This document shows, one piece after another, positions 1-8,881 of a DNA stretch of 64,000 bases. Position 1 is the stretch's first letter; each line of letters opens with the position of its first letter. Below the pieces are notes generated by a model. The model worked only from the letters and a program-made list of their open reading frames with translations. It ran no database searches and was not told where the DNA came from. Position numbers and translations under genes: made by a program. The DNA comes from Bacillota bacterium (lineage in GTDB: Bacteria; Bacillota; Clostridia; Lachnospirales; Lachnospiraceae), in NCBI GenBank assembly GCA_023437715.1, contig JAEZFK010000083.1, forward strand, positions 62,001 to 126,000. Reading direction: 5' to 3'.

Positions 1-1299
1 GGCTTCTGCCGGACCGGCATATACGGGAAGGCCGCAGGCATTTGCGGTCAATTGACACATCAGCCTGCTTTGGGCGCCTCCGCCCACAATATGGATGCCC
101 GTAAATGTTTTCCCCGTATGGTTTTCCAACAGCTCCAGATTCCAACGGTATTTGCAGGCCAGGCTTTCATAGACGCACCGCACCATTTCTCCTATGGACA
201 GGTGCACATCTCCATACCGTTTCTTACAACTGTTCTGGATTTTCTCCGGCATATTTTCCGGGGAGAAAAAAACTTCCTCATCCACATCGATGACATATTG
301 AAAGGGGGGAGCCAGGGCAGCCATTTCCTCCAGCTGGGAATAGGAGTAATCCGTTCCCCGTTCCCGGTAATGGTCTCTGATCTGCTGGATAATCCAGGTT
401 CCCATGACATTGCGCAGAATCCGGTGATGGCCCTGGTAACCGCCTTCATTAGCAATATTGTATTGAAAGCCGTATTCATTGATGATCGGCTGTTCTGTTT
501 CGGTGCCCACCAGAGCCCAGGTCCCGCAGCTGATGATGGCCTGATCCGGTCCGGCCTGGGAGGCTAAAAAGGCGGAGGCAGTATCGTGCTCGCATACGGA
601 GGCGATTTTAAAGCCTCTGGTGCCCAGCCGGGCATTGAATTCCGCCGTAGTCTCGCCGATCATACTTCCCGGGCAGGAAATATCTGCAAATATATGGGAG
701 GGAATCTGGTAACGGTCTAAAATGACCGGACTCCAGGAACGGAGATCATAGTCATACAGCTGGCTGACAGAAGCCAGGGTGTATTCGGTTTGCTGCCGGC
801 CGGAGAGAAAATAAATCAGAAGGTCCGGTACGAAAAGCAATTTGTTCCCTTCCTGGTAATAATAGGACTGTTCCTCAAAATACATGGAAGCCAGCTGCAT
901 CAGGGTGTTAAACCGGGCGTTCTGGTTTCCGTTGACACGGTACAGCTCTGCGGGAGACATAGTGCCGTAAATTTTTTCAGCATGCTTTAAAGTCCTGTCG
1001 TCCCGGTAACAGTGAACCTGGGAGAGAAGCTCTCCTGCCGGTGAGACAAAGGCATAGTCGTTGCAGAAGCTGTCGATGCCGAGGGAGCGTATGTCATCCC
1101 CGGTAACATTTACTGCAATGCGCAGACCATGAACCAGCTCCTGGTAGATTTCCAGGATGTTCCAGTACAGGCCCCCGGACAGGGGGATGGGGCCGTGCCC
1201 GAACTGGTGCAGGGTCCTTATGGACAGGCGGTGATTCTCATAGGTGCCCAGCACTGTTTTGCCGCCGCTTCCGCCTAAATCAAATGCAACATAATTCAT
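1..1299 (-). CDS. FGGY-family carbohydrate kinase, rhamnulokinase-like (3' end outside window)
   Basis: The frame stays open from the ATG at 1299 to the window edge, giving 433 codons without a stop, so the C-terminus is missing. The N-terminus reads MNYVAFDLGGSGGKT, the first ATP-binding segment of the FGGY/hexokinase/actin fold. CGTWALVGTE in the middle resembles the SGTW segment of rhamnulokinases, and GGGAQSRLMCQLTAN near residue 406 is the second FGGY signature. These enzymes phosphorylate a ketose or polyol with ATP in the cytoplasm. A good ribosome site (AGGAGG) precedes the start. It is last in a leftward operon with PfkB, class II aldolase and DeoR genes, so it probably makes the ketose phosphate that the aldolase cleaves. 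The exact sugar is unknown. Confidence 0.85.
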   Translation of the reverse strand, partial: MNYVAFDLGGSGGKTVLGTYENHRLSIRTLHQFGHGPIPLSGGLYWNILEIYQELVHGLRIAVNVTGDDIRSLGIDSFCNDYAFVSPAGELLSQVHCYRDDRTLKHAEKIYGTMSPAELYRVNGNQNARFNTLMQLASMYFEEQSYYYQEGNKLLFVPDLLIYFLSGRQQTEYTLASVSQLYDYDLRSWSPVILDRYQIPSHIFADISCPGSMIGETTAEFNARLGTRGFKIASVCEHDTASAFLASQAGPDQAIISCGTWALVGTETEQPIINEYGFQYNIANEGGYQGHHRILRNVMGTWIIQQIRDHYRERGTDYSYSQLEEMAALAPPFQYVIDVDEEVFFSPENMPEKIQNSCKKRYGDVHLSIGEMVRCVYESLACKYRWNLELLENHTGKTFTGIHIVGGGAQSRLMCQLTANACGLPVYAGPAEA

Positions 1300-1322
1300 G
1301 ATGCTCCTCCTGGTGAAGATTG

Positions 1323-2111
1323 TTATTTTGCTGCAAGAACCTCCACATTGGAATATTTTAAATAAGCCAGCTGGGATAAATCCGTTTTACTATCCGTTAT
1401 AATATAATCAATTTCAGCCAGGTCCATAAGATAGACCTGCCCCACCTGATTGAATTTGGTGTAGTCGGCTAACAGGTACTTTGTCTGGGAATGGAGAAGC
1501 AGGGCCTTTTTAATATCGATTTCGTGGATGCCGGAATCGGTGATGTGGTTGCTGCTGTTGATTCCCGTACAGGAGAAAAATGCTTTATTCGGATAATAGT
1601 GTGCGGCATTTTCAATTGCAATATTCCCGTAAATGGACAGGTTCGAATTTTTAAAAATTCCGCCCAGGCATACGATCGTATGATTCGGGTTTTGTTTTTT
1701 GGAGCATTCAAGCAGAAAAGAGATGGAATTTGTTATAAAGGTGACCTGGATATCCGAAGGTATGTATTTGTACAGAGATAAGCAGGTGGAGCTGTTATCA
1801 ATAAAAATGGTATCTCCGTCCTGAATGACCGAAGCAGCCGCTTTGCAGATCAGCCGTTTTTCTTCCACATTCTGAATGTTCCGGACCTGTATGGGTGATT
1901 CATAATTCTTCCTGCGGTCAGCAGAAGACGGGGACTGTAGGACAGCGCCTCCGTGGGTGCGCTTTAAAGCGCCGGATCCTTCCAGATCGCATAAGTCTCT
2001 TCGTATGGTTTCCTTTGAGATATGGAAGAGCCGGGCTAATTCCGCTACGGTAACACTGCCATTGCTCTTTAGCTGATACATAATTTCTGATTGACGTTCC
2101 AAATTGTACAT
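1323..2111 (-). CDS. DeoR/GlpR-family transcriptional regulator (copy 1)
   Basis: 262 residues, the usual DeoR length. An N-terminal helix-turn-helix (about residues 6-57, with HISKETIRRDL as recognition helix) is followed by the DeoRC sensor domain, recognisable from DGDTIFIDNSSTC and the ILADYTKF-type end. Family members usually bind a phosphorylated sugar and repress catabolic operons. It starts 9 bp after the aldolase stop and is followed by the FGGY kinase, so it belongs to the leftward operon. It is clearly paralogous to the regulator at 8882-9667: both begin MYN(L/I)ER and share SKETIRRDL. The likely targets are the repeated motifs at 3790-3956. Confidence 0.9.
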   Translation of the reverse strand: MYNLERQSEIMYQLKSNGSVTVAELARLFHISKETIRRDLCDLEGSGALKRTHGGAVLQSPSSADRRKNYESPIQVRNIQNVEEKRLICKAAASVIQDGDTIFIDNSSTCLSLYKYIPSDIQVTFITNSISFLLECSKKQNPNHTIVCLGGIFKNSNLSIYGNIAIENAAHYYPNKAFFSCTGINSSNHITDSGIHEIDIKKALLLHSQTKYLLADYTKFNQVGQVYLMDLAEIDYIITDSKTDLSQLAYLKYSNVEVLAAK

Positions 2112-2120
2112 GCCAAGGCT

Positions 2121-2744
2121 TTATTCCTTTCCGATCAAGCTGCTGGTGATTGAACAGAATGCGTCGCATTCAATCCGCTCCAGCATACTGTAGGCTAAAT
2201 AAATATTCGGACCGGATACAACCACGCCGTGAAGGGGAAGAATTACGCCGATGGGCTTTTTCATGGCCAATTCCCGGTGGTCTTCGAAATACTGGTAAAC
2301 ATTCATGGAGAGCTCGGGAGTATAGGCTTTGGTGTATTCAATACAGCCCACATAGCCTCTGCCCATGGTAGCTTCCGTCAGGTTGGGGATGGGAGCGGAT
2401 TTTGCCACAAAGGGCATGCAGTAAAAGGGATGGGCGTGTATGGTGCATCCGATCTCTTTGAAGTTTTTCAAAATCAGAACATGCATCAGGCCTTCCCTTG
2501 AAAGCTTTCCCGTGCCTTCCAGGATGTTTTCCTCGTAGTCAATCAGAAGGAAATCCTCCGGCCTCAAGTCACAGTGCTTCTGCTCCGACATCAGGGACGG
2601 GCTGATTAAAACCCGGTTTTCATCCGCGCGCACGGCGAAATTACCCCCTGCGGCATTTGTTAAGCGGCGTTCCCACATTAACTTGGCAACCTTGCACATT
2701 TCTTCACGCAATTCGATATAGGATAAATTACTCAATGTCAACAC
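2121..2744 (-). CDS. class II aldolase/adducin-family protein (sugar-phosphate aldolase)
   Basis: 207 residues, a single class II aldolase/adducin domain of the L-fuculose-phosphate/L-rhamnulose-phosphate aldolase type. Visible features are AAGGNFAV at 31-38 (phosphate-binding loop), SREGLMH at 82-88 (E84 in the position of the catalytic acid), HAHP with H103 and H105, and LPLHGVVVSG with H172, giving the three-histidine zinc site. The expected reaction is retro-aldol cleavage of a ketose 1-phosphate into DHAP and an aldehyde. It lies 7 bp downstream of the PfkB gene and 9 bp upstream of the DeoR gene, in one operon. The substrate cannot be read from the sequence. Confidence 0.87.
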   Translation of the reverse strand: MLTLSNLSYIELREEMCKVAKLMWERRLTNAAGGNFAVRADENRVLISPSLMSEQKHCDLRPEDFLLIDYEENILEGTGKLSREGLMHVLILKNFKEIGCTIHAHPFYCMPFVAKSAPIPNLTEATMGRGYVGCIEYTKAYTPELSMNVYQYFEDHRELAMKKPIGVILPLHGVVVSGPNIYLAYSMLERIECDAFCSITSSLIGKE

Positions 2745-2751
2745 TCCTTTT

Positions 2752-3693
2752 CTATAATGTAATTTCTGTTATCTGTACCTGTGATTCCAATTCCTTTGCC
2801 CGGTTTAAATCAAAGCCCACCGATGAGGAGGATTCCGCTGTGGCGGCAGAAATTGCCGTGGCAAGACGCAATGTATCTGAAAATGAATAATTTTGCTGCA
2901 ACCCATAGATAATTCCGGATAGGAAGCAATCTCCGCAGCCAATGGTATTTTTAACTGATATCTTAGGCGGCTGCACCCGGTAAATTCCTTCCGGCGTTTT
3001 TACAATGGAGCCGTTTCCGCCCAAAGAGACCGCTATAACAGGAATGCGGTACTTTTCAAGAGACTGGATGGCGCGGATAATTTTCTCATCCGTATCCAGA
3101 GCTTCTCCGCAGAGACTGGACAGCTCATCCAGATTGGGCTTTATAAGATAGGGGGATTCCTGAATGCATTGTCTTAAGGTTTCTCCGCTGGTATCTAAAA
3201 AAACCTTTAAGTCTTTGCCCTTCAGCCTCTGTATGATCGTGTTGTATATGGCGGGGTCCGGGCAGTTGGTTGCGTCACCGGACAGAACAAGATAGTCTCC
3301 GTCCTTAATCTGACTGATCATGTTCCGGATCAGCTGGTCAAGCTCCATCTGATTCAGCAATACGCCTCTGGAAGCTAAGGTTGAGCAGTGACCGTTCTCT
3401 TCTATAATTAAATAGTTGGTCCGGCTGTCCGTATCAGCGGTTTCATCCATGATAAAATTAGTAAGAATTCTGTGCTCATTCAATAAATGAATGATTTTTT
3501 TCCCCGTTGGGCCATGGGCGATTCCAAAAGCAGCGCTGTCCAGACCGAGAAGTTTCAGATTAATGGAAACATGGGTTCCTTTGCCGCCAATGGTGTCATC
3601 GGAATACTGCAATCGGTTGGTTATGTCCTTTTGGAAATGTTCTAAATATAGAAGCTTGTCTATGGCAGGATTTAAAGTTACAGTATGTATCAT
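2752..3693 (-). CDS. PfkB-family sugar kinase, 1-phosphofructokinase/tagatose-6-phosphate kinase type
   Basis: 313 residues, full length for the FruK/LacC branch of the PfkB family. The N-terminus MIHTVTLNPAIDK and GGKGTHVS (36-43) bind the sugar phosphate. KPNLDEL (185-191) is typical of the branch, and the C-terminal anion-hole motif is NTIGCGDC with catalytic D255 (Cys replaces Ser in the usual GAGDS). It would phosphorylate a ketose phosphate with ATP in the cytoplasm. It is the first gene of the leftward operon, with ribosome site AAAGGAG upstream. Finding both a PfkB and an FGGY kinase around one aldolase suggests either two substrates or a bisphosphate route. Confidence 0.88.
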   Translation of the reverse strand: MIHTVTLNPAIDKLLYLEHFQKDITNRLQYSDDTIGGKGTHVSINLKLLGLDSAAFGIAHGPTGKKIIHLLNEHRILTNFIMDETADTDSRTNYLIIEENGHCSTLASRGVLLNQMELDQLIRNMISQIKDGDYLVLSGDATNCPDPAIYNTIIQRLKGKDLKVFLDTSGETLRQCIQESPYLIKPNLDELSSLCGEALDTDEKIIRAIQSLEKYRIPVIAVSLGGNGSIVKTPEGIYRVQPPKISVKNTIGCGDCFLSGIIYGLQQNYSFSDTLRLATAISAATAESSSSVGFDLNRAKELESQVQITEITL

Positions 3694-3974
3694 TTCTTAG
3701 GTATACTCCTTTCTCTAATGTATTTTGCGGGAGTGTGTGTTTTTGACCGTAATAGGAGAATCATCTAACTCCAAACACATAGTAACACGAAACGGGCATA
3801 AACGCAACATTAATTTTGATTATCTTTTAAAACGCACAAAAACGGGCGATTGTTTTTGTGCATATATTACAAAAAAAGAATGTTATTGAAAATTTATATT
3901 GAAATAAACGTAAATACATGGTATATTACACACATAAACAAAAACAAACGCACAAATGCAAATAGGAGGACGAT
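3694..3974. promoter_or_regulatory. divergent promoter/operator region of the sugar locus
   Basis: A 281-bp AT-rich spacer between divergent operons, dense in repeats. A perfect 10-bp inverted repeat, GCACAAAAAC (3834-3843) and GTTTTTGTGC (3852-3861), is separated by 8 bp. AAACGCACAAA occurs twice (3830-3840 and 3946-3956). AAACGGGCATAAA (3790-3802) recurs exactly at 9799-9811, before the isomerase gene. These are the obvious operator candidates for the two paralogous DeoR regulators. The copy at 3946-3956 lies about 10 bp upstream of the ribosome site of the flavoprotein gene. Which repressor binds which repeat is not shown by the sequence. Confidence 0.7.
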
Positions 3975-5216
3975 ATGGATTACAAGAAAACATTACTAGA
4001 ACCGATCAAAATAGGAAACCGGGTAGCGCCGAACCGTTTCTTTATTCAGGCAATGGAATGTAATTCGGAAGATGAAACGGGCAATCCATCCCAGGAAACT
4101 ACAGACAGGTACTGCAATCTGGCAAAGGGTGAGGCAGGACTTATTTCCTTAGAGGCGATTACTGTAACGAGAGAAAGCCGTGCCAGAGATAATCAGCTGA
4201 CGATTATGCCTAAGAATGAGAAACCCTTGACCGCTTTTGTGGAAAAGGTTCACGAGGCCAATCCGGAATCCCTGTTTATTTTTCAGCTGACCCATTCAGG
4301 AGAAATCTCCAATCCTGCATTTTCCAAGCGGGTGACCCCCAATCCTCTTCCTGGATACGGCGGGGAGCTTTTAACGGAAGAAGATGTTGACAGAATCATG
4401 GACAGCTTCGTGACTGCCGCAAAGATTGCATATAACGCCGGAGCAGACGGCATTGATATGAAGCTGTCCCATGGTTACTTAGGATGCCAGATGATCCGTC
4501 CCCACAACAACAGGAAGTGGAAATACGGCGGAAGCTGGGAGAACCGGAGCCGGTTTGCTTTCGAATTAATTGAGAGAATCCGGAAAGAAATACCGGACCA
4601 GAATTTCCTTGTGGGATCGAAAATATCAGCCTGGGAAGGCTTCCCGGGAGGCTTTGGTACCGACGGCCCCGATTCGCCGATTATGGATTTGACAGAGCCT
4701 CTGGCTTTAATCAAGGGCCTGGAAGAGAGAGGGGCCAACTTCATTATACAGTCCGCAGGCAGCCCATCCATTACCATCAGCCTGACGCAGGTGGACAAGC
4801 ACATTCCATACTATGCTTATCTGCACCAGTATTGGGCAAAGGAATTCCGAAAAGTGCTTAAGCCGGAAACCGTAGTAATAGGCTCCAACTTCTCACCTTT
4901 CCGGAACGGCAAGAATGACTTGTGTGCAGTAACACCGGAGGAGAGCAATCTTTTAAATTACGGCGCATGGTGTATTGAAAATCATGTGACAGATATGATC
5001 GGCCTGGGAAGACAGTCCTTTGCAGATCCGTTTTTACCGAAAAAGCTCAGGGAAGGAAACGAAGAGGACATCAAGTTCTGTCTGCTCTGTGACAAATGTC
5101 TGGAGCTGCTGATCCAGCAGAGCAAAGTAGGATGCTGTGCCTATGATAAGGCCGCCCATGAGGAGCTGGTCAGAACGCGCAAGGAGAAGGGTAACTTAAG
5201 GATTCATCATACCTAA
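3975..5216 (+). CDS. NADH:flavin oxidoreductase, Old Yellow Enzyme family
   Basis: 413 residues. The OYE-type TIM barrel covers roughly residues 5-350, with QLTHSG (104-109), HGYLGCQ (166-172) and YGGSWENR (184-191), all FMN/substrate-site signatures. The C-terminus carries a cysteine cluster, C369-x2-C372-x2-C375 with C387/C388. This resembles but is one residue tighter than the [4Fe-4S] site of 2,4-dienoyl-CoA reductase-type members. The C-terminal FAD/NAD(P)H domain of those larger enzymes is absent. The ribosome site AGGAGG sits 6-7 bp before the ATG. It is the first gene of the rightward sugar-transport operon. An ene-reductase is unexpected in a sugar operon and its substrate is unknown. 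Confidence 0.85.
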   Translation: MDYKKTLLEPIKIGNRVAPNRFFIQAMECNSEDETGNPSQETTDRYCNLAKGEAGLISLEAITVTRESRARDNQLTIMPKNEKPLTAFVEKVHEANPESLFIFQLTHSGEISNPAFSKRVTPNPLPGYGGELLTEEDVDRIMDSFVTAAKIAYNAGADGIDMKLSHGYLGCQMIRPHNNRKWKYGGSWENRSRFAFELIERIRKEIPDQNFLVGSKISAWEGFPGGFGTDGPDSPIMDLTEPLALIKGLEERGANFIIQSAGSPSITISLTQVDKHIPYYAYLHQYWAKEFRKVLKPETVVIGSNFSPFRNGKNDLCAVTPEESNLLNYGAWCIENHVTDMIGLGRQSFADPFLPKKLREGNEEDIKFCLLCDKCLELLIQQSKVGCCAYDKAAHEELVRTRKEKGNLRIHHT

Positions 5217-5257
5217 TGTGGTGATCAAATAAAATTTAACTTATTAGAGGAGGAACT

Positions 5258-6295
5258 ATGGTAAAAAAACTAGGAGTGCTTTTCATGACAGTGGTTCTGC
5301 TGGGAAGCATGGTTGCCGGGTGCGGGAAAAACGCCTCCCCAAGCAACAGTAATGATGGGAAAGAAAGCACAAGTGCGGCAGTCACCAGTGAAGCAGCTCA
5401 GACCACAGGCAGTACAGAAGAGAAATCGGCAGGCCTGATCGGCATCGCACTTCCGGCTGCTGACCATGGCTGGGTTGCAGGTACTATTTACTATGCGGAG
5501 CAGAAATGCAAGAGCATGGGGCTGGATAAGGGGAGCGGCTATAAAATAGTGACTTCCGCCAATGTAAATGAACAGGCCAATCAGATTGATGAACTGATTG
5601 CCCAGAAATGTTCCGCAATTGTTCTGCTGCCTCATAATGACGAAGTGTCGGTAGCAGCACAGAAGATTATTGATGCAGGAATCAAGCTGATCGTATTTGA
5701 CCGTAAGGTTACAGGCGATTACACCGCCTATGTTGCAGGAAATAATGCCGGCATCGGTACGAATGCGGCAAAATACCTGGGCGATAAAATGGGCGGAAAA
5801 GGCACGATTGCAGTCATGTCTGCTCCAAGTGTAGGCTCTGTCAGCGTAGAACGGACCGAGGCCTTTAAAAAGGAAATGGGAACCTCCTATCCTGATATCA
5901 AGCTGATTGAAGTCTCTGCATCAGGGTTTACCCAGGAAGCAGGCTTGTCCATGGCTACAGATATGCTGGTAGCAAATCCCCAGATCGATGCGGTTTTCTC
6001 CATTGATGATGAGCCGTCCCTGGGCATTCTCCAGGCGATTAAGGATGCCAACCGGACAGATGTCAAATACATATCCGGAGGAGGCGGAGCCCAATCCTGG
6101 TATTCCAAGATCCAGAAGGAAACCGACATTCAGTGCTTTACGGAGACATACAGCCCATCCATGATCGGCGATGCCATTCAGGCGGCAAAGGATATTCTGG
6201 ACGGAAAATACGTACCAAAGGATACCATCATCGAACCGTCTACTGTTGATTCCAGCAATGTTGCGGATTTTGTGAACCCGTCTTCCCCATATTGA
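5258..6295 (+). CDS. sugar ABC transporter substrate-binding lipoprotein (ribose/RbsB type)
   Basis: 345 residues. A signal peptide ends in the lipobox MVAGC with C22 as lipidation site, then a Ser/Thr/Ala-rich linker to about residue 55. The rest is a periplasmic-binding-protein fold of the ribose/galactose class, with LIGIALPAADHGWVAG at the start and SIDDEPSLGILQAI in the second lobe. It would be anchored outside the membrane and deliver a sugar to the ATPase and permease encoded next. The ribosome site is AGAGGAGG. A strong hairpin (6319-6362) separates it from the ATPase gene, which probably raises its expression relative to the other components. Confidence 0.92.
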   Translation: MVKKLGVLFMTVVLLGSMVAGCGKNASPSNSNDGKESTSAAVTSEAAQTTGSTEEKSAGLIGIALPAADHGWVAGTIYYAEQKCKSMGLDKGSGYKIVTSANVNEQANQIDELIAQKCSAIVLLPHNDEVSVAAQKIIDAGIKLIVFDRKVTGDYTAYVAGNNAGIGTNAAKYLGDKMGGKGTIAVMSAPSVGSVSVERTEAFKKEMGTSYPDIKLIEVSASGFTQEAGLSMATDMLVANPQIDAVFSIDDEPSLGILQAIKDANRTDVKYISGGGGAQSWYSKIQKETDIQCFTETYSPSMIGDAIQAAKDILDGKYVPKDTIIEPSTVDSSNVADFVNPSSPY

Positions 6296-6318
6296 TGAAA
6301 GAATAAGAGTGCAAAATA

Positions 6319-6362
6319 GCGGGGCTGCCGTGCTTTCCGGCTGAAATGTGGGGCAGCCCCGC
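6319..6362 (+). promoter_or_regulatory. intercistronic hairpin between binding protein and ATPase genes
   Basis: Perfect 11-bp stem, GCGGGGCTGCC (6319-6329) and GGCAGCCCCGC (6352-6362), loop 22 nt. No T-run follows, so it is more likely an mRNA-stabilising or partial-termination element than a full terminator. It ends 8 bp before the ribosome site of the ATPase gene. Confidence 0.7.
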
Positions 6363-6382
6363 CCCCAACAGGAGTGAGTGCT

Positions 6383-7876
6383 ATGAGTGATTACATAATT
6401 GAAATGAGCGGTATCGAGAAAACCTTTGGGTCAAACTGTGTGCTGCATGGTGTGGATTTTTCCGTGAAGAAAGGCAGCATTCATGCCCTTTTGGGGGAAA
6501 ACGGAACCGGTAAGACCACATTAATGAATATTCTGGGCGGGGTAATACCGGGAGATGCAGGCGAAATCACCATTGACGGAACTGTCACCAAGGCCGGGGA
6601 CAGGATGAACCGGAATCAGAATGAAATCGCATTTATTCATCAGGAACTGACCCTGATCAATGATTTAAATATATATGAAAATCTGTTTCTGGGCCGCGAA
6701 CTGAAAACGGGTTTCCGGCTGGACAAAACAGGTATGTATGCCCAGGCGGCGGAAATTCTGGACAGAATGAAGATCGACCTGGATCCGGCCACGAGAGTGG
6801 AGGATATCAATGCCTCTTATAAACAGATCGTGGAAATCGCGAGAGCATTGATGAAGAATTCGAAAGTTATCATTATGGATGAACCCACCACATCATTGAC
6901 CAATGTGGAAATCGCCCATGTATTTGATATTATGAAAGAGCTGAAATCCCAGGGAATCAGCTTCGTATTTATTTCCCATAAGCTGAATGAAGTAATGGAA
7001 ATCTGCGATTCATATACGGTAATGCGGGACGGCTATGTGGTCAGCACAGGAGCTGTCGGCCCGGAGGTTTCGGAACATCTGCTGGCAAAGTATATGGTTG
7101 GTAAGGAACTATCCTATAATGATTTATATATGGAAAGGAAAATCGGCCCGGACATCCTGTCGGTACAGAATTTATCAAGGCCATCTGAGTTTACAAATAT
7201 TAATTTTCATGTGGGCCAGGGAGAAATCGTGGGATTCACAGGCCTGCTGGGAGACGGCAGATACGAGGTTTTCAGCACTGTCTATGGCTGTAACAGACAG
7301 TATACAGGCGATATTTTCATCCGCAATTCCAAATGTAAAATGGACAGCACCGTAAAGGCTAAGAAGCTGAAGATTTCTTATCTGCCCAGAAACAGAAAAG
7401 AAAACGGCATCATTAAGGATTTGAGCATTGCCCATAATCTGTCCATATCCATCATAAAAAAGCTGCAGAAGCGCCTCTTTATTGAAAAAAAGAAAGAGAG
7501 AGAATTCAATCAGGATTATGTGGAGAAATTAAATATCAAGCTAAATCATTTAAATGATCTGATTGTAAGCCTTTCCGGCGGAAATCAGCAGAAGGTTATT
7601 CTGGCCCGGGCCTTAAGCTCCAGCCCGGATCTGGTTATTCTGGATAATCCCACCCAGGGTGTGGATATCGGAGCAAAGCTTGAGATATACGGAATTATTA
7701 TGCAGCTTGCAAAAGAGGGAATGAGCTTTGTGGTCCTTTCCAGTGAGGCCCAGGAGGTGCTCATGCTGTGTGACCGGATTTATGTGATGTATCACGGGGA
7801 AATACGAAAGGAATTTCCTCGGGCAGAGGCAAGTGAGGAGAATATTATGATTGTTGCCACAGGCGGCAAGCTATAA
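6383..7876 (+). CDS. sugar ABC transporter ATP-binding protein (RbsA/MglA type, two ATPase domains)
   Basis: 497 residues from the ATG at 6383. This start is preferred because the upstream GTG at 6374 lies inside the ribosome site GGAG. There are two nucleotide-binding domains. The first has Walker A GENGTGKTT (38-46) and Walker B IIMDEPTTSL. The second has a degenerate Walker A, as is usual in this family, signature LSGGNQQKV, and Walker B LDNPTQGVD with Asn where Glu is normal. It powers uptake of a monosaccharide with the permease downstream. The Asn in the second Walker B suggests that only the first site hydrolyses ATP efficiently (inference). Confidence 0.92.
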   Translation: MSDYIIEMSGIEKTFGSNCVLHGVDFSVKKGSIHALLGENGTGKTTLMNILGGVIPGDAGEITIDGTVTKAGDRMNRNQNEIAFIHQELTLINDLNIYENLFLGRELKTGFRLDKTGMYAQAAEILDRMKIDLDPATRVEDINASYKQIVEIARALMKNSKVIIMDEPTTSLTNVEIAHVFDIMKELKSQGISFVFISHKLNEVMEICDSYTVMRDGYVVSTGAVGPEVSEHLLAKYMVGKELSYNDLYMERKIGPDILSVQNLSRPSEFTNINFHVGQGEIVGFTGLLGDGRYEVFSTVYGCNRQYTGDIFIRNSKCKMDSTVKAKKLKISYLPRNRKENGIIKDLSIAHNLSISIIKKLQKRLFIEKKKEREFNQDYVEKLNIKLNHLNDLIVSLSGGNQQKVILARALSSSPDLVILDNPTQGVDIGAKLEIYGIIMQLAKEGMSFVVLSSEAQEVLMLCDRIYVMYHGEIRKEFPRAEASEENIMIVATGGKL

Positions 7877-7899
7877 GGAAGATGGAAAGGTGGTACACA

Positions 7900-8868
7900 A
7901 TGAAAGGAACTGGTTCAGCAAGAGACTGGAAGAAGACAGCCAGTAACAACAGTGCTCTGATTGCATTTGTTTTTCTGTTTCTTTTGGCGGTGGCATTGAA
8001 AGGGACAATGTTTCTGTCCTGGAACAACATTATTAATGTTTTAAGAAATAACTCGATTATTGGAATCATTGCCCTTGGCATGACTCTGATCATTATTACC
8101 GGAGGAATTGACTTGTCTGTAGGTTCCCAGCTGGCTATGGTCGGACTGGTGGCGATTACGGTGCTGAATACGACCCAGAGCATTGTGCTGACGATTCTGG
8201 CATCCGTGGCAACGGCAATTGTTTTCGGCTTTTTGACCGGAGTTTTGATCGCAAAATTCAGAATTCCCGCCTTTATCACTACCCTGGGAACCATGACCAT
8301 ATACCGGTCCGTATCCCAATATTTTCTCAATGGCGGAGGAGTCATGGCCGGAGGAGAAAAGATGGACGCTTACATAAAAATATCCAATACCAATTTATTC
8401 GGAAAAATCCCCATGCCCATTATTTACTGGGTGGTCTGTGTAATCATCATCCACCTGATGGTCAACCATACCGGAATAGGAAGACATATTTACGCGGTAG
8501 GCAGCAATGAGAAAGCCACACTGCTTTCAGGCGTATGTGTGAACAAGGTGAAGTATTTTGTATACACTGTATCCGCAGTCCTGGTTTCCGTTGCCGCCAT
8601 TGTGGAGACCTCCAGACTGGGAAGCATCAATTCCTCGTCTTCAGGCTCCAGCTATGAAATGGATGCCATTGCGGCGGCCGTCATCGGCGGAACCAGCATG
8701 TCCGGCGGAAAGGGAAAAATCCTGTTTACGGTTTTCGGCACCCTGACCCTGGGGATTATCAATAATATGATGAATCTCATGGGCGTAAACGCATTTTTAG
8801 TCGGTGCGGTAAAAGGAGCCATTATCATTGTGGCAGTTCTTTTGCAGACCAGATTAAATAAGGAATAA
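7900..8868 (+). CDS. sugar ABC transporter permease (RbsC type)
   Basis: 322 residues from the ATG at 7900, which has AAAGGTGG 6-7 bp upstream. An in-frame ATG at 7882 has its only purine-rich stretch directly abutting it, so it is less likely. About eight to ten hydrophobic segments are visible, with the family motifs GGIDLSVGS and IPAFITTLGTM and the C-terminal AAAVIGGTSMSGGKG loop that contacts the ATPase. It forms the membrane channel of the ribose-like importer. It is the last gene of the rightward operon and converges on the second DeoR gene 14 bp further on. Confidence 0.92.
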   Translation: MKGTGSARDWKKTASNNSALIAFVFLFLLAVALKGTMFLSWNNIINVLRNNSIIGIIALGMTLIIITGGIDLSVGSQLAMVGLVAITVLNTTQSIVLTILASVATAIVFGFLTGVLIAKFRIPAFITTLGTMTIYRSVSQYFLNGGGVMAGGEKMDAYIKISNTNLFGKIPMPIIYWVVCVIIIHLMVNHTGIGRHIYAVGSNEKATLLSGVCVNKVKYFVYTVSAVLVSVAAIVETSRLGSINSSSSGSSYEMDAIAAAVIGGTSMSGGKGKILFTVFGTLTLGIINNMMNLMGVNAFLVGAVKGAIIIVAVLLQTRLNKE

Positions 8869-8881
8869 AGGCAGAAACAAA

